Assembly: GCF_016808335.1 (NCBI RefSeq)
Contig: NC_053146.1
Coordinates: 41,288,470-41,352,469 of the forward strand
Source: Panicum virgatum
Taxonomy: Eukaryota; Streptophyta; Magnoliopsida; Poales; Poaceae
DNA: 64,000 nt
Direction: 5' to 3'
Shown here: positions 22,701-33,889 of the stretch, one piece after another
Position numbering within the stretch: position 1 is the stretch's first letter
Layout of the letters: every line of letters starts with the position of its first letter
Position numbers and translations under genes: made by a program
Notes under the pieces: model-generated
Seen by the model: the letters and a program-made list of their open reading frames with translations, nothing else
Database searches by the model: none
Told to the model about the DNA's origin: nothing

Positions 22701-25659
22701 ACCCAAAAGACACAAAAGTCAAGGTTCAGGCACGTTGATAGCTAGTCTCCAAGCGCTCTTATCCAAAACTAACTCCTCAGAGATATCCCAATCTTTAAGG
22801 TCTCTCTTAACCGACTCGTCCCAAGTCAGTTTAGGTCTACCTCTACCCCTCCTTACTTTATCAACACGCTTTAGCACCCCACTACGCAGCGTCGCCTCTG
22901 GAGGCCTCCGTTGGACATGTCCAAACCATCTCAACCGATGTTGGGTAAGTTTCTCCTCAATTGGTGCCACCCCTACCCTTTCCCGAATAGCTTCGTTCCA
23001 GACTCTATCCCTCCTTGTGTGCCCGCAAAACCACTGTAACATCCTCATCTCTGCTACACTCAGTTGTTGGACATGTCGCCTTTTTGTAGGCCAACATTAA
23101 GCACAGTATAACATCGCTGGGCGAATCGCTGTCCTATAGAACTTACCTTTTAGCTTTTGTGGCACCCTCCTGTCACAGAGAACATCAGAAGCTTGACGCC
23201 ATTTCAACCAGCCAACTGAGATTCTATGCCTAACATCTTCATCAATGTCGCCATCCTTTTGTAGCATCGAACCTAAATACCGAAAAGTGTTCTTATGGGC
23301 CACCACTTGCCCATCGAGACTAACATTACCACCCTCATGCCTAGATGCGCTGAAATCGCACATCATGTACTCGGTCTTGGTTCTACTAAGTCTGAACCCT
23401 TACTCTAATGTGCATCTCCACAGCTCTAACTTTCTATTTACCCCTGCTCTACTCTCGTCCACTAGCACCACATCATCAGCAAAGAGCATACACCAAGGGA
23501 TATCACCTTGTATGTCCCTTGTGACCTCATCCATCACCAAAGAAAATAAATAAGGGATCAATGCCGACCCTTGATGTAGGCCTATGTTAATAGAAAAGTC
23601 AGTGGTGTCGTCACCACATATCCGGACAAACGTCATCGCATTCTTGTACATATCCTTGATAAGGGTAATGTACTTAGTTGGGACTTTGTACTTCTCCAAG
23701 GCCCACCACATGACATTTCTCGGTAATTTGTCATACGCCTTCTCGAGGTCAATAAAGACCATGTGCAAGTCCTTCTTATGCTCCCTATATCTCTCCATCA
23801 ACTGTCATATTAGGAAAATCGCCTCCATGGTCGACCTTCTAGGCATGAACCCAAACTGGTTTTGGGTCATACTTGTCACTCTTCTTAGGCGGTGCTCGAT
23901 TACCCTCTCCCAGAAGCATCATTCCCACACTAAAGGAAAAAAACAACTCTTCCAAAGTAGCAGAATGAGAACGTGAACTAGACAAGGGGAAGTTTAAATG
24001 ATTCAATAGTAAAATAATTGACCTGAAATTCCTTGATCAGATCCATATTCAGCATATCCATCATAGCAAGATGGCCTTTTCGTCCACCTACTAGCATGTA
24101 GCGGCCATTTGATGTGTACTCTATAGTATAAGAACCAAGTACTGCACAAAACGAGAGCCAGCAATCCATAGTCCTCAGTGATCATAATCACAAAAGTTAA
24201 TAGTAAGGAAAGCGAACAATATAGAATATATGGATTTCTGGACTTGATAAGAGCAAAAGACAAATTATGTTGACAGAAATTCATAGAACACTAAAATTGG
24301 TTAACAGGTTTACCAGGTAAGATCATATCAAATGGTTTTCTTGAACTCAAAAGATCCACCTCCTTCACAATCGATTCTTGTGGAAATCTATATGTCTTCT
24401 CCAAATCGTCAGGCTCTAAGAAACCCTCCTCACTAGGCATAAGCCACTGCAAATGGAGTAACAAAAATCAGAAAAGGATAAATTTTGAAATTAACAACAG
24501 CTAATTCAAGAGTATACCCATCAAGAATGAAGATTATGAGCATAGCAAGTCAAACTAAGGAATTAAAAATTTAAAATCATAGCGCTTCATTGCTATTTTA
24601 ACAAACAAATTTAAGTTATGCAAGAGAGTCCCTAGGACTTGATTCACAATGATAGTCACTTGGTGTGACAATTGGCTAAGAGCTTGGAGCTGATCTAAGC
24701 CAACAAAAATTGTGCTCCAAAGCATGTATCTTTTAAGCTTAGCAAGAGTACTTTCAGGCCAATGCATAGAAAACTAAAAATAGATCTTCCTGAGGCTTTG
24801 TCCTTTTTTCCAGTAATGTTTCAGTGGCTCATATAATACTTAGAAAGCTAATCCTGTATGTGCAGCTACTCACTTCATCAGTTCATCCAAACTGGATTCC
24901 CTTGAAGCAGCTAAACATCAGTTGGGTGGTACAAAAAAAAACTATAACAAATCACAGGTTTGCAATATCATACTCACTTGTCTCATCCAACTAATGCTCA
25001 TAACGGCGCCTAAGATTTCTAGTGAGACACCAACTTGCATATTTTGCAATCCAAGTATAAATTTGTAGACATTTTTGCAGAAAATCCACAAGCATGCAAG
25101 AAAAAAGGGCTACCTTTTCAGCCTTCGCAGCAACTTTCGCAGACTGGCCATAGAGCTTCTCTTTTACAGCGAGCTGGCCTTTCAACTTCTTGTCCCTCAG
25201 CGCCTGTGGAACCATTCCAAAACCAGACAAGTCAATGCGCAGTTTCAAGAGGAGCGACAGTAGTAGCATAGGTGGCCGACAAATTCACGCTAAAGTAGCA
25301 TGATTAGCACTTGTAACATGTAAGAGCACCATAATGGATTACCTTCAGGTCAGCACCCTTCCCCCGCGAATATTTCTCCACCTTCATCTCCAGCTCGTCC
25401 TCGGCGTCCTGCTAGCGCCATCGATGCAGCGAATGATAGAGAAGCATAAGACGACCGCATGAATGGGGAGAAACTAAGAAGCATGGATACGGAGTCGGCG
25501 GCGGCGGCCAGCTGGGCTGCTGCGTGGGGGCTGGGTCGGCGGCGGCGATGGCGATGGCCCCCGTGTCACCTCGGAGAACGCGGGGGAGATTTTTTTTCTG
25601 TGTATCAATAAGCGGATCTCTTTAGTTACCTTTTCGGCGTTCGCCGGCGCCGGTGCCAT
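16740..25659 (-). CDS. WDR46: WDR46/UTP7 homologue, small-subunit processome WD40 protein, eight exons
   Basis: Exons (minus strand): 25659-25630, 25408-25343, 25203-25114, 24446-24314, 24141-24023, 19128-19061, 18458-18410, 17759-16740. All introns are GT-AG and all phases join, giving 524 residues from [10 protein letters not shown] to SKKPQS. Key blocks: a charged N-terminal helix ([20 protein letters not shown]), [58 protein letters not shown] repeats ending [11 protein letters not shown], a BING4CT domain (about residues 340-430) and a Lys-rich tail ([20 protein letters not shown]) suitable for nucleolar localisation. The family acts in the nucleolus in the U3 processome during 18S rRNA maturation. 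No disabling mutation is seen. Intron 5 is 4.9 kb because of transposon insertions. Identity is from recognised motifs, not alignment. Confidence 0.93.
18725..18922. repeat. Tandem-like duplication inside WDR46 intron 6
   Basis: About 85-90 bp (ATTAATATTCAGA..GTACA.AAGTCTAATGTGCT..AGAAATAGGCTTATTGTTCACAAATG) occurs at about 18725-18809 and again at about 18833-18922 with several mismatches and about 25 bp between. It lies wholly in an intron. Confidence 0.85.
20184..22590 (+). mobile_element. Helitron-like element in WDR46 intron 5 (candidate)
   Basis: The left end TCTACTACTAATAAAACTAT follows an A. The right end is preceded by the hairpin-like GCCCATTGCAACGCACGGGC and finishes TATTACTTAG before a T, so the insertion lies between A and T as expected for Helitrons. 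The canonical CTAG end is imperfect (CTTAG). The 2.4 kb interior has GC-rich fragments with no recognised protein, a TAGGCG-rich segment (21045-21680), and a repeated string around TCCGGGTAC (about 20946 and 21745). No Rep/helicase is encoded, so it would be non-autonomous. The alternative is several smaller insertions side by side. Confidence 0.45.
22615..23932 (-). mobile_element. 5'-truncated RTE-clade non-LTR retrotransposon with 18-bp target duplication
   Basis: The element body (22633-23914) is flanked by perfect copies of AGCATCATTCCCACACTA at 22615-22632 and 23915-23932. On the minus strand it encodes reverse transcriptase pieces: [14 protein letters not shown], an [18 protein letters not shown] block, the catalytic FADDVV motif near 23480, then the RTE C-terminal region with [13 protein letters not shown]. 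It ends in a (TTG)n tail at 22633-22660 after the usual plant RTE 3' end (CCCAAGCGAGTTGGGGTAAGC on the other strand). In-frame stops near 23397 and 23094 disable it. Endonuclease and the start of RT are missing, consistent with 5' truncation during insertion. It is sense-oriented relative to WDR46, within intron 5. Confidence 0.93.
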
Positions 25660-25904
25660 GGCGAGGCCGCAACGCACACGACGGCAGCAGACCGACAGAG
25701 GGTGGAGCGAAGGCGCCCGGGCGTGGCAAGGGCCGAGGGGAGACGGAGGTGGGAGGGACTGGGCGACTAGATCTCAGACGAGACGGTGCCCCGGTAGCGA
25801 CGGGGGTGACCGGGACTCGCAGCGACGGCCAACGGTGGGAGGGAGCCGCCAAGCGTGGCACCGGTAGTAGGGTTTCTCTCTGGGCACTCCTATCCCATAT
25901 AACT
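25660..25904 (-). promoter_or_regulatory. Presumed WDR46 5' flank
   Basis: A GC-rich segment immediately upstream of the WDR46 start codon, containing the 5' untranslated region and proximal promoter by position. No clear TATA box was seen on the minus strand. A repeat begins about 245 bp upstream, so the proximal promoter is short or includes transposon sequence. Confidence 0.4.
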
Positions 25905-27100
25905 TGAAGATATATAAACTATTTATCTATAAAGCCCATTAAACCCAAATCAACTTCAAAGTTTTGAAAAAATAATTTAATATTTGAAAATAATAGATTC
26001 AATATTTTTTACAAACCATTTCAACATCTAAAAAAATAGATTCAACAAATCAAAATCTAGATCAACATTTTTTTCTCAATCCATCCTCTCCGGCGCCGGC
26101 GGGGAGCGGGAGCGGCGGCGTGCGGCGCAGCAGCAACGCAGCGCAGCACAGCAAAGCAGCAGTGCAGCAGCATGTGCGGCAGCGCGAAGCAGCAGCAGCA
26201 TGGCAGAGCAGCAGCAGTATGCGCGGCAGCAGCACGCAGGAGCAGCAGCGCGCAGCCCCCTGCAGCAGCAGCGCTGCAGCGCGCAGCAGCGCTGCAGCGC
26301 GCAGCAGCACTACGCCCAGGCGTGCAGTGCTCGTGACGACGGGGCGGCGGCGCATGGTGAAAAAGAGGAAGGAGGAGGAAGAAGATAGAATTGAGAAGAT
26401 CTAACGAATGAGATGATTTGTATGAATCTCAAATACTGGAAGGTAGGGAAGAAAAAATCTTCCGAAAGATATATAGGATTTCCGCTCCTATACACCTCTT
26501 CCGGAAGACAGGAAAGCTACACGTCGCACGGCCCACCACAGCCCATTATTGAGCGGCCCACAAATTCGCTGTCGGCCTAAACATTTTGATTGTACGGCTA
26601 CATCTGTTGTTCCCGAATCCCGAGCCCCTCCCTGAGTCATGGGGCTCCTATCTATCTATGGAAAGATCCCCTCAAAAAAAAATCTATGGAAAGATAAATA
26701 AACTATGTATTTTTAAAGTCCATTTTAATCCAATTAACTAAGGATAGAGATAAATTTAATGTAAGGTTTTTTAAATATATTTAATATTTTTTTAAACATG
26801 TTCAACATTTGATTTTCAAATGTTGAAATTAAAAAGATGAAATGTTGAAGCTGTAAACATTAAATGTTGAAAACCTATATTCAAAATATTGAATTGATTC
26901 GTTCGATCTGGATCTTGTTCTCCGGTAGCTTGGGCGGCAGCGCTGGGCAATGAGGGTGGTGCGGCGTGCGCGCAGGGGCTGGCGGCAGCACGGTGCGGCG
27001 CGCGCATGCAAGCCCGTAGAACAGGCATCGTAATGGGCGCGACAAGCCCATTTTCAGGGGCCACCAAAATTAAATCTACTAATCACAAATAAACATGGTA
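25905..27100. repeat. Repeat family related to 50.64-51.1 kb (two or more pieces)
   Basis: The motifs ATATATAAACTATTTATCTATAAAGCCC and AATAAACTATGTATTTTTAAAG begin two similar stretches (25910 and 26690). Both continue into sequence rich in TTCAACATTT/AAATGTTGAA and then into GC-rich sequence. 26409-26560 (CAAATACTGGAAGGTAGG, TTCCGAAAGATATATAGGATTTCCGC, CCATTATTGAGCGGCCCA) matches 50695-50850. No coding domain or definite termini were found. The superfamily is unknown. Confidence 0.5.
26126..26312. repeat. CAG-rich imperfect repeat
   Basis: About 190 bp dominated by GCAGCAG, GCGCAGCAG and AGCAGCAGCAT units. All frames look open because of composition, so the apparent Gln/Ala/Ser-rich ORFs are not taken as genes. 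Confidence 0.85.
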
Positions 27101-27159
27101 ATTACATTAAAAGTAAGAACCTAAGGGCACGTACAACGGGGAGTCGACATGCATTCCCT

Positions 27160-27442
27160 TTTTGCAAAAAGCCCCTCGGTCGGGCGAGCAGACGAGTTCC
27201 TCGTCGCCTCGCGAGGCGACGACGGAGGCTCTTGCTCCGAGGGCCTGGGGACAGCTCGGAGCGCGTTGTACGCTGCTGCTCCATCTTGATGATGCCCTGC
27301 TCGGATCTGCTACTCCCGCTTCCGCGCGCTCGAAATCCATGGATGACCGCAGCCACGACGGTGCTGGGGCAGAAAGACCGCGGCAGCGGCGCCACCGAGC
27401 GCCAGTCGCCACACCTTGCCAAGTAGCGCGAGGTCGTGCTAG
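27160..27442 (+). pseudogene. Left half of an unidentified coding-like sequence split by the MULE
   Basis: The frame RQSPHLAK, stop, REVVL runs into the 9-bp target duplication and continues in the same frame on the far side of the MULE at 47505 (EEDRDPELEMRHDKARAAAV). The reading therefore spans the insertion site, with a TAG codon at about 27424-27426. Upstream frames are open but not recognisable. I do not recognise the protein. Confidence 0.55.
27434..27442. repeat. MULE target-site duplication, left copy
   Basis: TCGTGCTAG, repeated exactly at 47496-47504. Nine bases is the diagnostic duplication length for Mutator-like elements. Confidence 0.93.
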
Positions 27443-28010
27443 GGATTTTTTTATTTTTAACCTTTTTTAAAAAAAATATTATAAGTTTAACCCGTATTGG
27501 TTTTTATTTGCAGGGCGTAGCCCGTTTGGTCGCGCCAGCCCGCATGGCGCGACAGATAGCCTCTGTCGCGCCAGTGCATGTGGCGCGACAGTGTGGCAGC
27601 GCTGGCGGCCCGAGCCAGCGCTGCGCCACAACGGCGATGACGTGGCCCTCCCTGTCGCGCCACATGCACTGGCGCGACAAGCCTGTCGCGCCATGTGGGC
27701 TGGCGCGACAAGGCCAATGTCTTGGGCCGCCGGCCCCTTCTTCCCCACCCTCCCTTTCCTTCCCTCACTCCACCCCGACCACAGCGCGTCCAGGGTCGCC
27801 GCCGGCCGCCGCCAACCCCCCCCTCCCAGATCCCCCCCAAAATCGGATTTTTTGAGGAGAAAAAGTACGGGGAATCGTTCCCCACCCTTCCCCGAAGGTA
27901 TTGCCTCTAATATCTCATCGTTTAACCGTGTGCATTAGTAGTTATTGGTGGTTTTTTTATTAGGGTTAGGTTCTTGATATGAGAAATGGTGGTGTTGTTG
28001 ATAGTTTTAT
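27443..28010 (+). repeat. Left terminal inverted repeat of the MULE
   Basis: It matches the right end read on the minus strand up to the AGGGTTAGGTTCTTGAT block. Relative to the right end it carries an extra stretch of about 120 bp with more palindromes (about 27593-27712). Four GTCGCGCCA/TGGCGCGAC pairs lie between 27529 and 27713. Confidence 0.85.
27529..27713. repeat. Spaced palindrome array GTCGCGCCA-N-TGGCGCGAC, left end
   Basis: Four pairs of 9-bp inverted arms with spacers of about 7-10 bp (for example GTCGCGCCAGTGCATGTGGCGCGAC written as arm, spacer, arm). The same arms recur at the right end and in an internal cluster at 40437-40602. They could bind a dimeric protein or form hairpins. 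Confidence 0.9.
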
Positions 28011-28292
28011 CATGATTAGGATTTTAGATGATATTTAGATGGTACTCTACTCTCGATTTGGACGTGAGGTAGTATGTGCATGCATCGATTAATATGATTT
28101 CTAGGATTGAGTGGTGGGGATGTTAATATGAGTTACATGTAATTTTATTCCATAGTTTTAGGAATGTACATATTATATTTTGAGCGCTGGTATATTATGC
28201 TTAATTAGTACATACTTTGTTTCCATAATTATTTTGTTTTTGTTTCCATAAGTTTTTTTATTCCACATGGCAATTGATTTTATGTATCTGCA

Positions 28293-29830
28293 GTGCACAT
28301 GGCAATGAGTGATGCCCGGTACAAGCTGCTTGGTGGTGGACAGTACCCATCCGAGTGTGATGAGGATGCCCCAGTCCCTCCTGCCCTTCCAGTTCCATTC
28401 TGTCGTTGTGAACCGGGCAATCAGCTGGCAGAGGTGAAGCAATCGAGGCATCCCAAGACGGCCTGTAGAGCATTCTACATATGCAAGTGGAATGATTCAT
28501 TGAATCCTTGCCACTGCTTTTTCTTTCAGTGGATCGATGGTCCGGATAAGTTCGATGCTAGAATTCGGCTGTTCCCTTATTATCGGTCAGAGTCGTGGGC
28601 GTACAATGAGTTTAGACGATGGGTCCCTCCCCCACCAAATCCACCACCTATGACAGAGGAAGAGAAGCAAGAAGCTGCTATATATCGTGTGAACAATCCT
28701 CCCAAATGTCATTGCGGTGTTCGTGCCAAACTTCAAAGGCCTAATATTGGTGTCCCTCCAAAGTTCACTCCCTTTTTTAGATGCTCGCTAAAGACTAGAG
28801 TAAGTGTCATGTAGCGTAGCATTGATTCTTTAATTTTGCAGGAGTAGATGCTCGCTAATGTTACGTGTCATGCAGGATGGATGGACGGCATGTGACTTCA
28901 ATGAGTATATTTATGGTTCTAGATCTCATTGGCCGACAGAAGAGGAAGTGCGAGAATTTGAGAGTGGGAAGAAGCCATGGCCATGTACAACTACTCCTAG
29001 TGTTCGATGCAAGTGTGGTATTCTGGCCACAAAAGGCGTAGTTCCTTCTGAGCTTGGCTACGGATATTACTGTGGCAATAGCTACGGAGAGTATTGGGTT
29101 CGTATATTAACCACAAAGTTGAAACTCCTTATGATTATGTCATTGTGCTAGTATTTGGTATATTAACATTTCTAAATGTTTGGCTCTCAATAATTTTTCA
29201 GGAGGGAAGGACATATGATTGGGAGTGGTTTGAAGGCCGGTATGAGCTAATGTTGCAATTGGGCAGAACAAAAGAGCCTTGGAAATCTCGAGACACTTTA
29301 AATAGAAAACTGAAGATAAGGAAGGATTACCAAGTTACTTTGCCCCTTGAGTCATTTCTGTCAGGGCCTGTACTCCAAGACCTACGGCGTGAGTATGGAA
29401 AGAAGGCAGCAGAAAAGACGACTCTTGAGGATTGCATTATTTATTGAAGGAGGAATCGAAGCAAGTACCCACAGCCCCTCACAGATAGGGAGCTTTTGGC
29501 AAATTATGAGAAGAAGGAGAAGGAGGAGGAGATGGAGAGGCAGAGGTTAAGGTAGGAAAGAGCAAAGAAAGGTTTTACTGTTGATTCGGAAGCTAAATAC
29601 CCAAAGGATTCATGGGAAGAATATTTTCAGAAATTGGAGGCTAACAAGAGGATGGAAGAAATGGAAAAGATGGAGGATTTAGCTCAGGAGCCTCAGATGG
29701 AGGCAATGCAGGCCCTAGTTGCCAATCTGCCACACAAGGTGCCCAACGTTGAGAAGGATGTGTCATCCGCGAGCACGGAGGTTTTGGGTATTAGAGCTAC
29801 TCAAATGGAGGCACTTGTAGGAGACTTACC
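28293..29830 (+). pseudogene. GRF-type zinc-finger protein gene of the MULE, upstream exons
   Basis: Exons: 28293-28799, 28876-29097, then from 29202, with GT-AG junctions that keep the frame (KTR then DGWTACDFNEYIYG; GEYW then EGRTYDWEWFEGRYEL). Cys-rich blocks CRCEPGN..FYICKW, KCHCGVRAKL..FFRC and RCKCGILATKG..YYCGN look like GRF-type zinc knuckles. The C-terminal part is charged and probably coiled-coil (KKEKEEEMERQ). In-frame stops follow CIIY (about 29446) and RQRLR (about 29552). The gypsy element inserts at 29831; the frame resumes at 39371 through the shared TTACC. The protein probably binds nucleic acid. It is part of the MULE cargo, transcribed toward the element centre from the left inverted repeat. 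The function is unproven. Confidence 0.75.
29826..29830. repeat. Target duplication TTACC, left copy, of the nested gypsy element
   Basis: TTACC precedes the LTR start TGTAACACCCC at 29831. The same five bases occur at 39366-39370. Joining the flanks gives a continuous reading (GDLP then SYLSVGVSLQNLRVD), which supports this as the true insertion point. Confidence 0.7.
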
Positions 29831-30548
29831 TGTAACACCCCAGGTGTTTAATTAGTTAAACTAGGGTCATTAGCATCAAATCCTGCACCCTTAACCAAGA
29901 AACGTCGAAATAAATGCATGTGTTTGTATGCGTGTGTTTGTGTATATGTGCATAGTTCGGAAACCTTAAATAATTATTAATCCAACGCTAGTATGCATAT
30001 GAATTTGAGTTGGCATGTCACTAACATCACGATAAATCAAAGTCTAGTTGAAGTCAAAGTGAGAAAGTGAAGTTTTGCACATGAAATGACGAATCATTTG
30101 AATCAAGGTTTTAAAGGTTTAAATTGTATTCTTTTCAAGTTTTAAACAAATATTCTTAGAGAATAATTTCAAAAAAAAAACATAGCTCAAACAAAATTTT
30201 GCCCAAAACCAAAGTTGTAGCATGTTTTATGTGAACAACTTTTATGCGCAAATATTTTCGAGTTTCGATACAAAAGTCGAAGGAAATTTGAATTTTAAAT
30301 TCGAACCGACGAATAACGTACATTCGTCGGGATGTCAAATTAACTTTTGAACGAACTCTCAAACGAACTAGTGCTTGAAACAAAAAGTGTAACATTTGAA
30401 ATTCTTTACAACTTTCATATTCAAAGTTTTTCTTGTTTCAATAGAAATTTTTGAGAAAAATTTGAATTTGAATCATTCAAACCTCTCTTTTCTCTCTCTC
30501 TCTCTTCTCTCTCCCTCCCTCCCATGTTCTGTGCCGGGCCGTGGTCGC
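29831..30548 (+). repeat. Left arm of a 718-bp inverted repeat of LTR sequence
   Basis: It starts TGTAACACCCCAGGTG and matches 33841-33124 in reverse complement at very high identity; an internal 79-codon stretch translates identically from both arms. The arms are separated by 2575 bp of LTR sequence. Confidence 0.93.
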
Positions 30549-33123
30549 CGCCGGCCACGCGCTGCTCTCTCGCCGCGCCCCGTCCCTAGCCTCTCCCGTA
30601 GCTTCTTGGCCTCACCACGCGGCGCCATCCCGTGCGCGCACGCCGAGGACCGCCATCGAAGCGCCACGGCGACGCCGTATCGCTCCGGCCGACTGCGTCA
30701 CGCCCTCCCCCTCGCCTTGACTCGCCTGGACCATTTCCGCGAGCACCGAGCCGTCCTCACCCTCCCCTCCTTCCTTCCTGAGCGCGAGCCCCACGCCCCG
30801 CGAGCCCCTGTTGCCAGGAACGGCCGCCGCCGCCGCCATCAGCGCCGCCTCCCCCTAGCTCGCCGTGGAGCTCACCCCTCCACCCTTTCCCGCGCCAAAC
30901 GGACCACATAGCAAGCTCCCTTGACCTCCGCTGGTGCTCCCCGACCCGCTTGCCGCTGCCCCGGGCCACCGGACCGCCGCCGCCGCCGCCGCCGCCGCCA
31001 ACCACCGCCGCCGCCGCTCCTGCTCCGCGGAGCCGCCGCCTCCGGCCGTCCCGCGCCCAATCGAGGCCACCCCGAGGTTGCTCTCGCCGCCCTCGTGCTC
31101 CTCCCCCTATTCCCCCTCACCGCCGGCCGCCGCAGGCGCCGGGATCCGGCTAACCGCCGCCTCCCCTGTTCTGATGTCCGGCCAGGGGCCTATCCGCGAG
31201 AAGAAAATGTCTTCCAGGGGTCTTTGTGCAAAAAGAAATTCTTTTTCCTTTTTGTTTTCCAAGCCAGCAAATTTGCAAAATCAATATAAATTCATAGAAA
31301 AATCAGAAAAATGCAAATCCAAATGTTCTGGAATCCTTGCAACAAGATCTACAACTTTCATTACATGCACATGTTTATTTTCTGTCTGTATTTTAATCTA
31401 GGAAAAAGATTAGGTTTCATAGACTATAATTATTCTAGGAGTTCTACTCATTATCTGTGTCTGATTTTTGGTTGGTAGCTAATACATGCCATTCTTAGTG
31501 TTGTGTAAAAATTTGAGCACCAGTTGACCTTTGTAACTAGATGAAACCCTAGTCTTGTCTAGATCTAGTAAAACACTTTGCTTTTTATTTCTGGATGTTC
31601 TGACTTAGATATATGTATGAAACTTTTTATGTGTACTTAGAATACTAGATGAACACTGCTGTCCAAATTTCATTAATTATAGATTTGTGTAGCTATTTAT
31701 TTGTTTTAATGCTTGTTTAATAGACTTTAATTATGATAAATAGTTTATTTTGATAATAAATCATGAAAATATTTCTGTGTGTTCTTTTTGCATAGTATCG
31801 CTTGTCCATGGAGTTTGAGCCCCAGTTCATGATTAGAACAGGATCTAAAAATTAATCTTGTTAAGCTGATGTATGTTTTGTTTATTTTCTCCTATTTATT
31901 TCTGTGCATAATAAATCCTTAAAAATTCACAGTAGTTAATTAATCCCTTTTTAGACCTACTGTTAAAGTTTGAGATTGTTTTATACTCTGGTTTAATATG
32001 TATAATTCAATCTTGTTCTAGGAGTTGTCTGATTACATGATTTGTTCTGGTTATTTGACTACAGGTTTTGGGATGAATTTTGCAGGATAGCTAGTTCTGT
32101 TTACCTTCTGGTTGATGTAATTCTTGTTGATTTTACTGCTATATGTGTGCTATGTTGTTGATTTATTAACCAACCATGGTTTAATTGCTATAGGAAACTA
32201 CTCCCACTTGTTTAGGAGTTAGTATAGCTTTCTTGTGCTGTTGATCATGATGTTTTGTGTAGTTAGATATGTTAAGTTACTACTCTATAAACGATTGCCC
32301 AGTAAAATATGAATGAAAGTGTTTCACTCTTTAACTTCGGGTTTTGTTTGCGTTACACCGTTATTGTGAAATAATTCATAAATTCTTACCATCACAACGA
32401 CTTACTCATGTGCCTTGCATCTCATATAGATACTACTACTCTCGCTGACGGAACTTACGAGCTGGTGCCCGAGTCCGAGAGTGAGCAGCACGAAGCTCAA
32501 GTTAATCTAACTGAAGCTGCGCAAGACCCGAACTCGATTTCGGAAGAGCACGGATCCAGTTACGCCCAGGAAGGCAAGCCCCGGAGCATGTCCTACTATT
32601 TTTTTAAATTTATGCAACTTATTATTGTTCCTATCTATTGTGCATTTAAGTTTACAGTAGTTGACTGGAACCTTAGTTGCATAATCCTAGGTACCGATGT
32701 TTGAACACTAGTGTGTGTAGGTCGCTAGTTGGCTATGCTAATGTTCGGTAGAAGTCGAGTGATTTCCTGTCACTCGCGAGAATTATAGGAGTTGGATGTT
32801 TACTACCTGTTGCAACCATAAGGTCTACGGACGGGACTGTGGTACTTGGGGTGTCCCGTCTGTTTAGTGAAATTTGATAAGGCCGCAGTGTGTGGTAGTG
32901 GTAGTTAAGCGTTTGAACGTATTAAACACATGCCGAGAATATGGTAATCGGTAAGCTTAAGTACCTGATTGGCCCGGCGAGTGGACTTTTCCCTCACCTT
33001 CTTTGAACGTCGTTTCTCATGCGCGCACATGCGGGTGCAGAGTCGTCGTACTCTGTAGTCGAGGACGGTGACCCTGATCCACAACCCGAAAAGAAAGGGG
33101 AAATGTTGCAGAGCCATACTATA
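30549..33123 (+). mobile_element. Body of the truncated plus-oriented gypsy LTR
   Basis: No gene is visible. It holds a GC-rich block (30530-31160) with a (CCG)n run at about 30972-31000, an AT-rich middle, and at 32730-32790 a block matching LTR1 at 3114-3165 in reverse complement. About the last 1 kb of a full LTR is missing, judged against LTR1. Confidence 0.7.
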
Positions 33124-33841
33124 GCGACCACGGCCCGGCACAGAACAGGAGATTAAGGGAGAGAGAAGAGAGAGAGAGAGAAAAGAGAGGTTTGAATGAT
33201 TCAAATTCAATTTTTTCTCAAAAATTTCTGTTGAAACAAGAAAAACTTTGAATATGAAAGTTGTAAAGAATTTCAAATGCTACACTTTTTGTTTCAAGCA
33301 CTAGTTCGTTTGAGAGTTCGTTCAAAAGTTAATTTGACATCCCGACGAATGTACGTTATTCGTCGGTTCGAATTTAAAATTCAAATTTCCTTCGACTTTT
33401 GTATCGAAACTCGAAAATATTTGCGCATAAAAGTTGTTCACATAAAACATGCTACAACTTTGGTTTTGGGCAAAATTTTGTTTGAGCTATGTTTTTTTTT
33501 TGAAATTATTCTCTAAGAATATTTGTTTAAAACTTGAAAAGAATACAATTTAAACCTTTAAAACCTTGATTCAAATGATTCGTCATTTCATGTGCAAAAC
33601 TTCACTTTCTCACTTTGACTTCAACTAGACTTTGATTTATCGTGATGTTAGTGACATGCCAACTCAAATTCATATGCATACTAGCGTTGGATTAATAATT
33701 ATTTAAGGTTTCCGAACTATGCACATATACACAAACACACGCATACAAACACATGCATTTATTTCGACGTTTCTTGGTTAAGGGTGCAGGATTTGATGCT
33801 AATGACCCTAGTTTAACTAATTAAACACCTAGGGTGTTACA
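33124..33841 (-). repeat. Right arm of the inverted repeat, the 3' LTR start of the gypsy element
   Basis: On the minus strand it reads TGTAACACCCTAGGTG directly after the purine tract AAGGGGGGTAGGC, the normal arrangement of polypurine tract and 3' LTR. It covers only the first 718 bp of the LTR before switching orientation. Confidence 0.9.
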
Positions 33842-33889
33842 GCCTACCCCCCTTAAAAAGAATCTCGACCCGAGATTCGAGTACATAGG

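Noticed and set aside
26120..26404. Gln/Ala-rich open frames
   Set aside because: These are products of a CAG-rich simple repeat, open in every frame.
30156..33516. Identical 79-residue frames on opposite strands (30156-30395 and 33277-33516)
   Set aside because: They come from the two arms of the LTR inverted repeat and have no coding features.
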